A DNA stretch of 64,000 nt from positions 614,501-678,500 of the forward strand of contig JANEZZ010002660.1 in NCBI GenBank assembly GCA_026122225.1, given 5' to 3'. The notes under the pieces were generated by a model. It worked only from the letters and a program-made list of their open reading frames with translations. It was not told where the DNA came from and searched no databases. The stretch's first letter is position 1, and each line of letters begins with the position of its first letter. The DNA comes from Heloderma charlesbogerti. Taxonomy: Eukaryota; Chordata; Lepidosauria; Squamata; Helodermatidae. Below are positions 63,375 through 64,000 of this stretch, one piece after another. The position numbers were made by a program, and so were the translations under genes.

Positions 63375-64000
63375 CAGGCAGGGCCAGAAATATTGGAACA
63401 AGGATAACTGTTTTGGCAGTTGGCCTCTGTACATCACCACATTGAAGTTGAATGGAAACACACCCAGATGGGAGCGAAGTCAGGACTTTCAGCTGTAATT
63501 CAAGGGGTTTGACAAAAGTGGGGCGCTAACCATTCAGGAAGTACAGCCAGTGGCATACACACATCCCCGTCGTCGGTGGCTCATAATTAATGGAACAAAC
63601 CAACATCATTTCAAACTTAAGGATCTCCTTTAATACCTGGATGAAAATCCTTTGCAGTCAGTGACTGCCTGAGGTCTGGAACCAATGGACATGACCAAAT
63701 GCTGAGTTTCCTCCCTCGAGATGCTTTGCTAGGCCTTTACTGCAGCTGCCTTCAGCTGCTGCTGGTTTGTGGGTCTTTCTGCCTTCAGTCTTGTCTTCAG
63801 TAAGTGAAAAGCATGCTCTCTTGGGTTGAGATCAGGTGACTGACTTGGCCATTGAAGAACATCCCACTTCTTTGACTTGAGAAACTCTTGGGTAGCTTTT
63901 GCTGTATGTTTTGGGTCATTATCCATCTGCAATATGAAGCAACGTCCTATCAGTTTGGCAGCATTCGGCTGAATCTGAGAAGAAAATATAGCCCTATACA
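63375..64000 (-). pseudogene. Tc1/mariner element, transposase C-terminal part, cut by the window edge
   Basis: TA at 63373-63374 precedes CAGGCAGGGCCAGAAATATT, a Tc1-type terminal repeat. The minus strand from 64000 encodes the DDE transposase end: FILQMDNDPKHTAKATQEFL with the second catalytic aspartate, and QWPSQSPDLNPREHAFHLL, with the glutamate of DD34E. A TAG at 63731-63729 interrupts the frame after KAAAVKA, and family-like sequence continues to the natural TAA at 63632-63630, so this copy is inactive. The N-terminal DNA-binding part lies outside the window. Confidence 0.88.

Overview
The window looks like nuclear DNA of a squamate reptile (lizard or snake). The basis is the mix of repeats: CR1 3' ends, a Bov-B-like fragment, L2-like LINE fragments sharing one 3' tip, SINEs with Sauria-type features including one with an ACCTTT tail, a tRNA-headed SINE family, Tc1/mariner, and many palindromic hAT-like and PIF/Harbinger-like MITEs. 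No prokaryotic gene, operon, CRISPR array or toxin system is present. The species cannot be named from the sequence alone.

Two host genes are supported. (1) A RAS-like small GTPase of the RASL11 family lies on the minus strand in four coding exons (47970-47826, 41513-41457, 26452-26370, 22282-21815). Every junction has AG/GT splice sites and consistent phase, and the exons encode 250 residues. (2) On the plus strand, the first coding exon of the deubiquitinase gene USP12 (60855-60902) sits in a CpG island, and the rest of the gene runs off the right edge. The two genes are divergent with about 13 kb between start codons, which agrees with the vertebrate USP12-RASL11A neighbourhood. RPL21, which I recall lying between them in human, was not seen.

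Layout: 1-1160 is a GC-rich, CpG-dense block with no recognisable exon. 1.2-21.3 kb is repeat-rich flank of the GTPase gene, including a palindromic 338-bp MITE, a 399-bp Harbinger-type MITE, a near-perfect 56-bp-arm hairpin and a 3.96-kb hAT-like element (15383-19337) with a 165-bp tandem array inside. 21.8-48.0 kb is the GTPase gene, whose introns hold LINEs, SINEs, nested MITEs and a decayed Ty3/gypsy gag. 48.0-60.4 kb is intergenic: candidate promoter, a 101-bp VNTR, CR1, Bov-B, L2, a possible polyadenylated minus-strand transcript end near 52.7 kb, and a run of MITEs ending at the CpG island. 60.4-64.0 kb is the USP12 promoter, exon 1 and start of intron 1, with an L2 fragment split by a MITE and a truncated Tc1 transposase at the edge.

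No exotic multi-gene system was found. The points most worth a second look are the GTPase's altered G3 box (DTPF), its mixed RASL11A/RASL11B character and place beside USP12, an upstream ORF overlapping the USP12 start, the large hAT-like element, and several insertions with intact target-site duplications.
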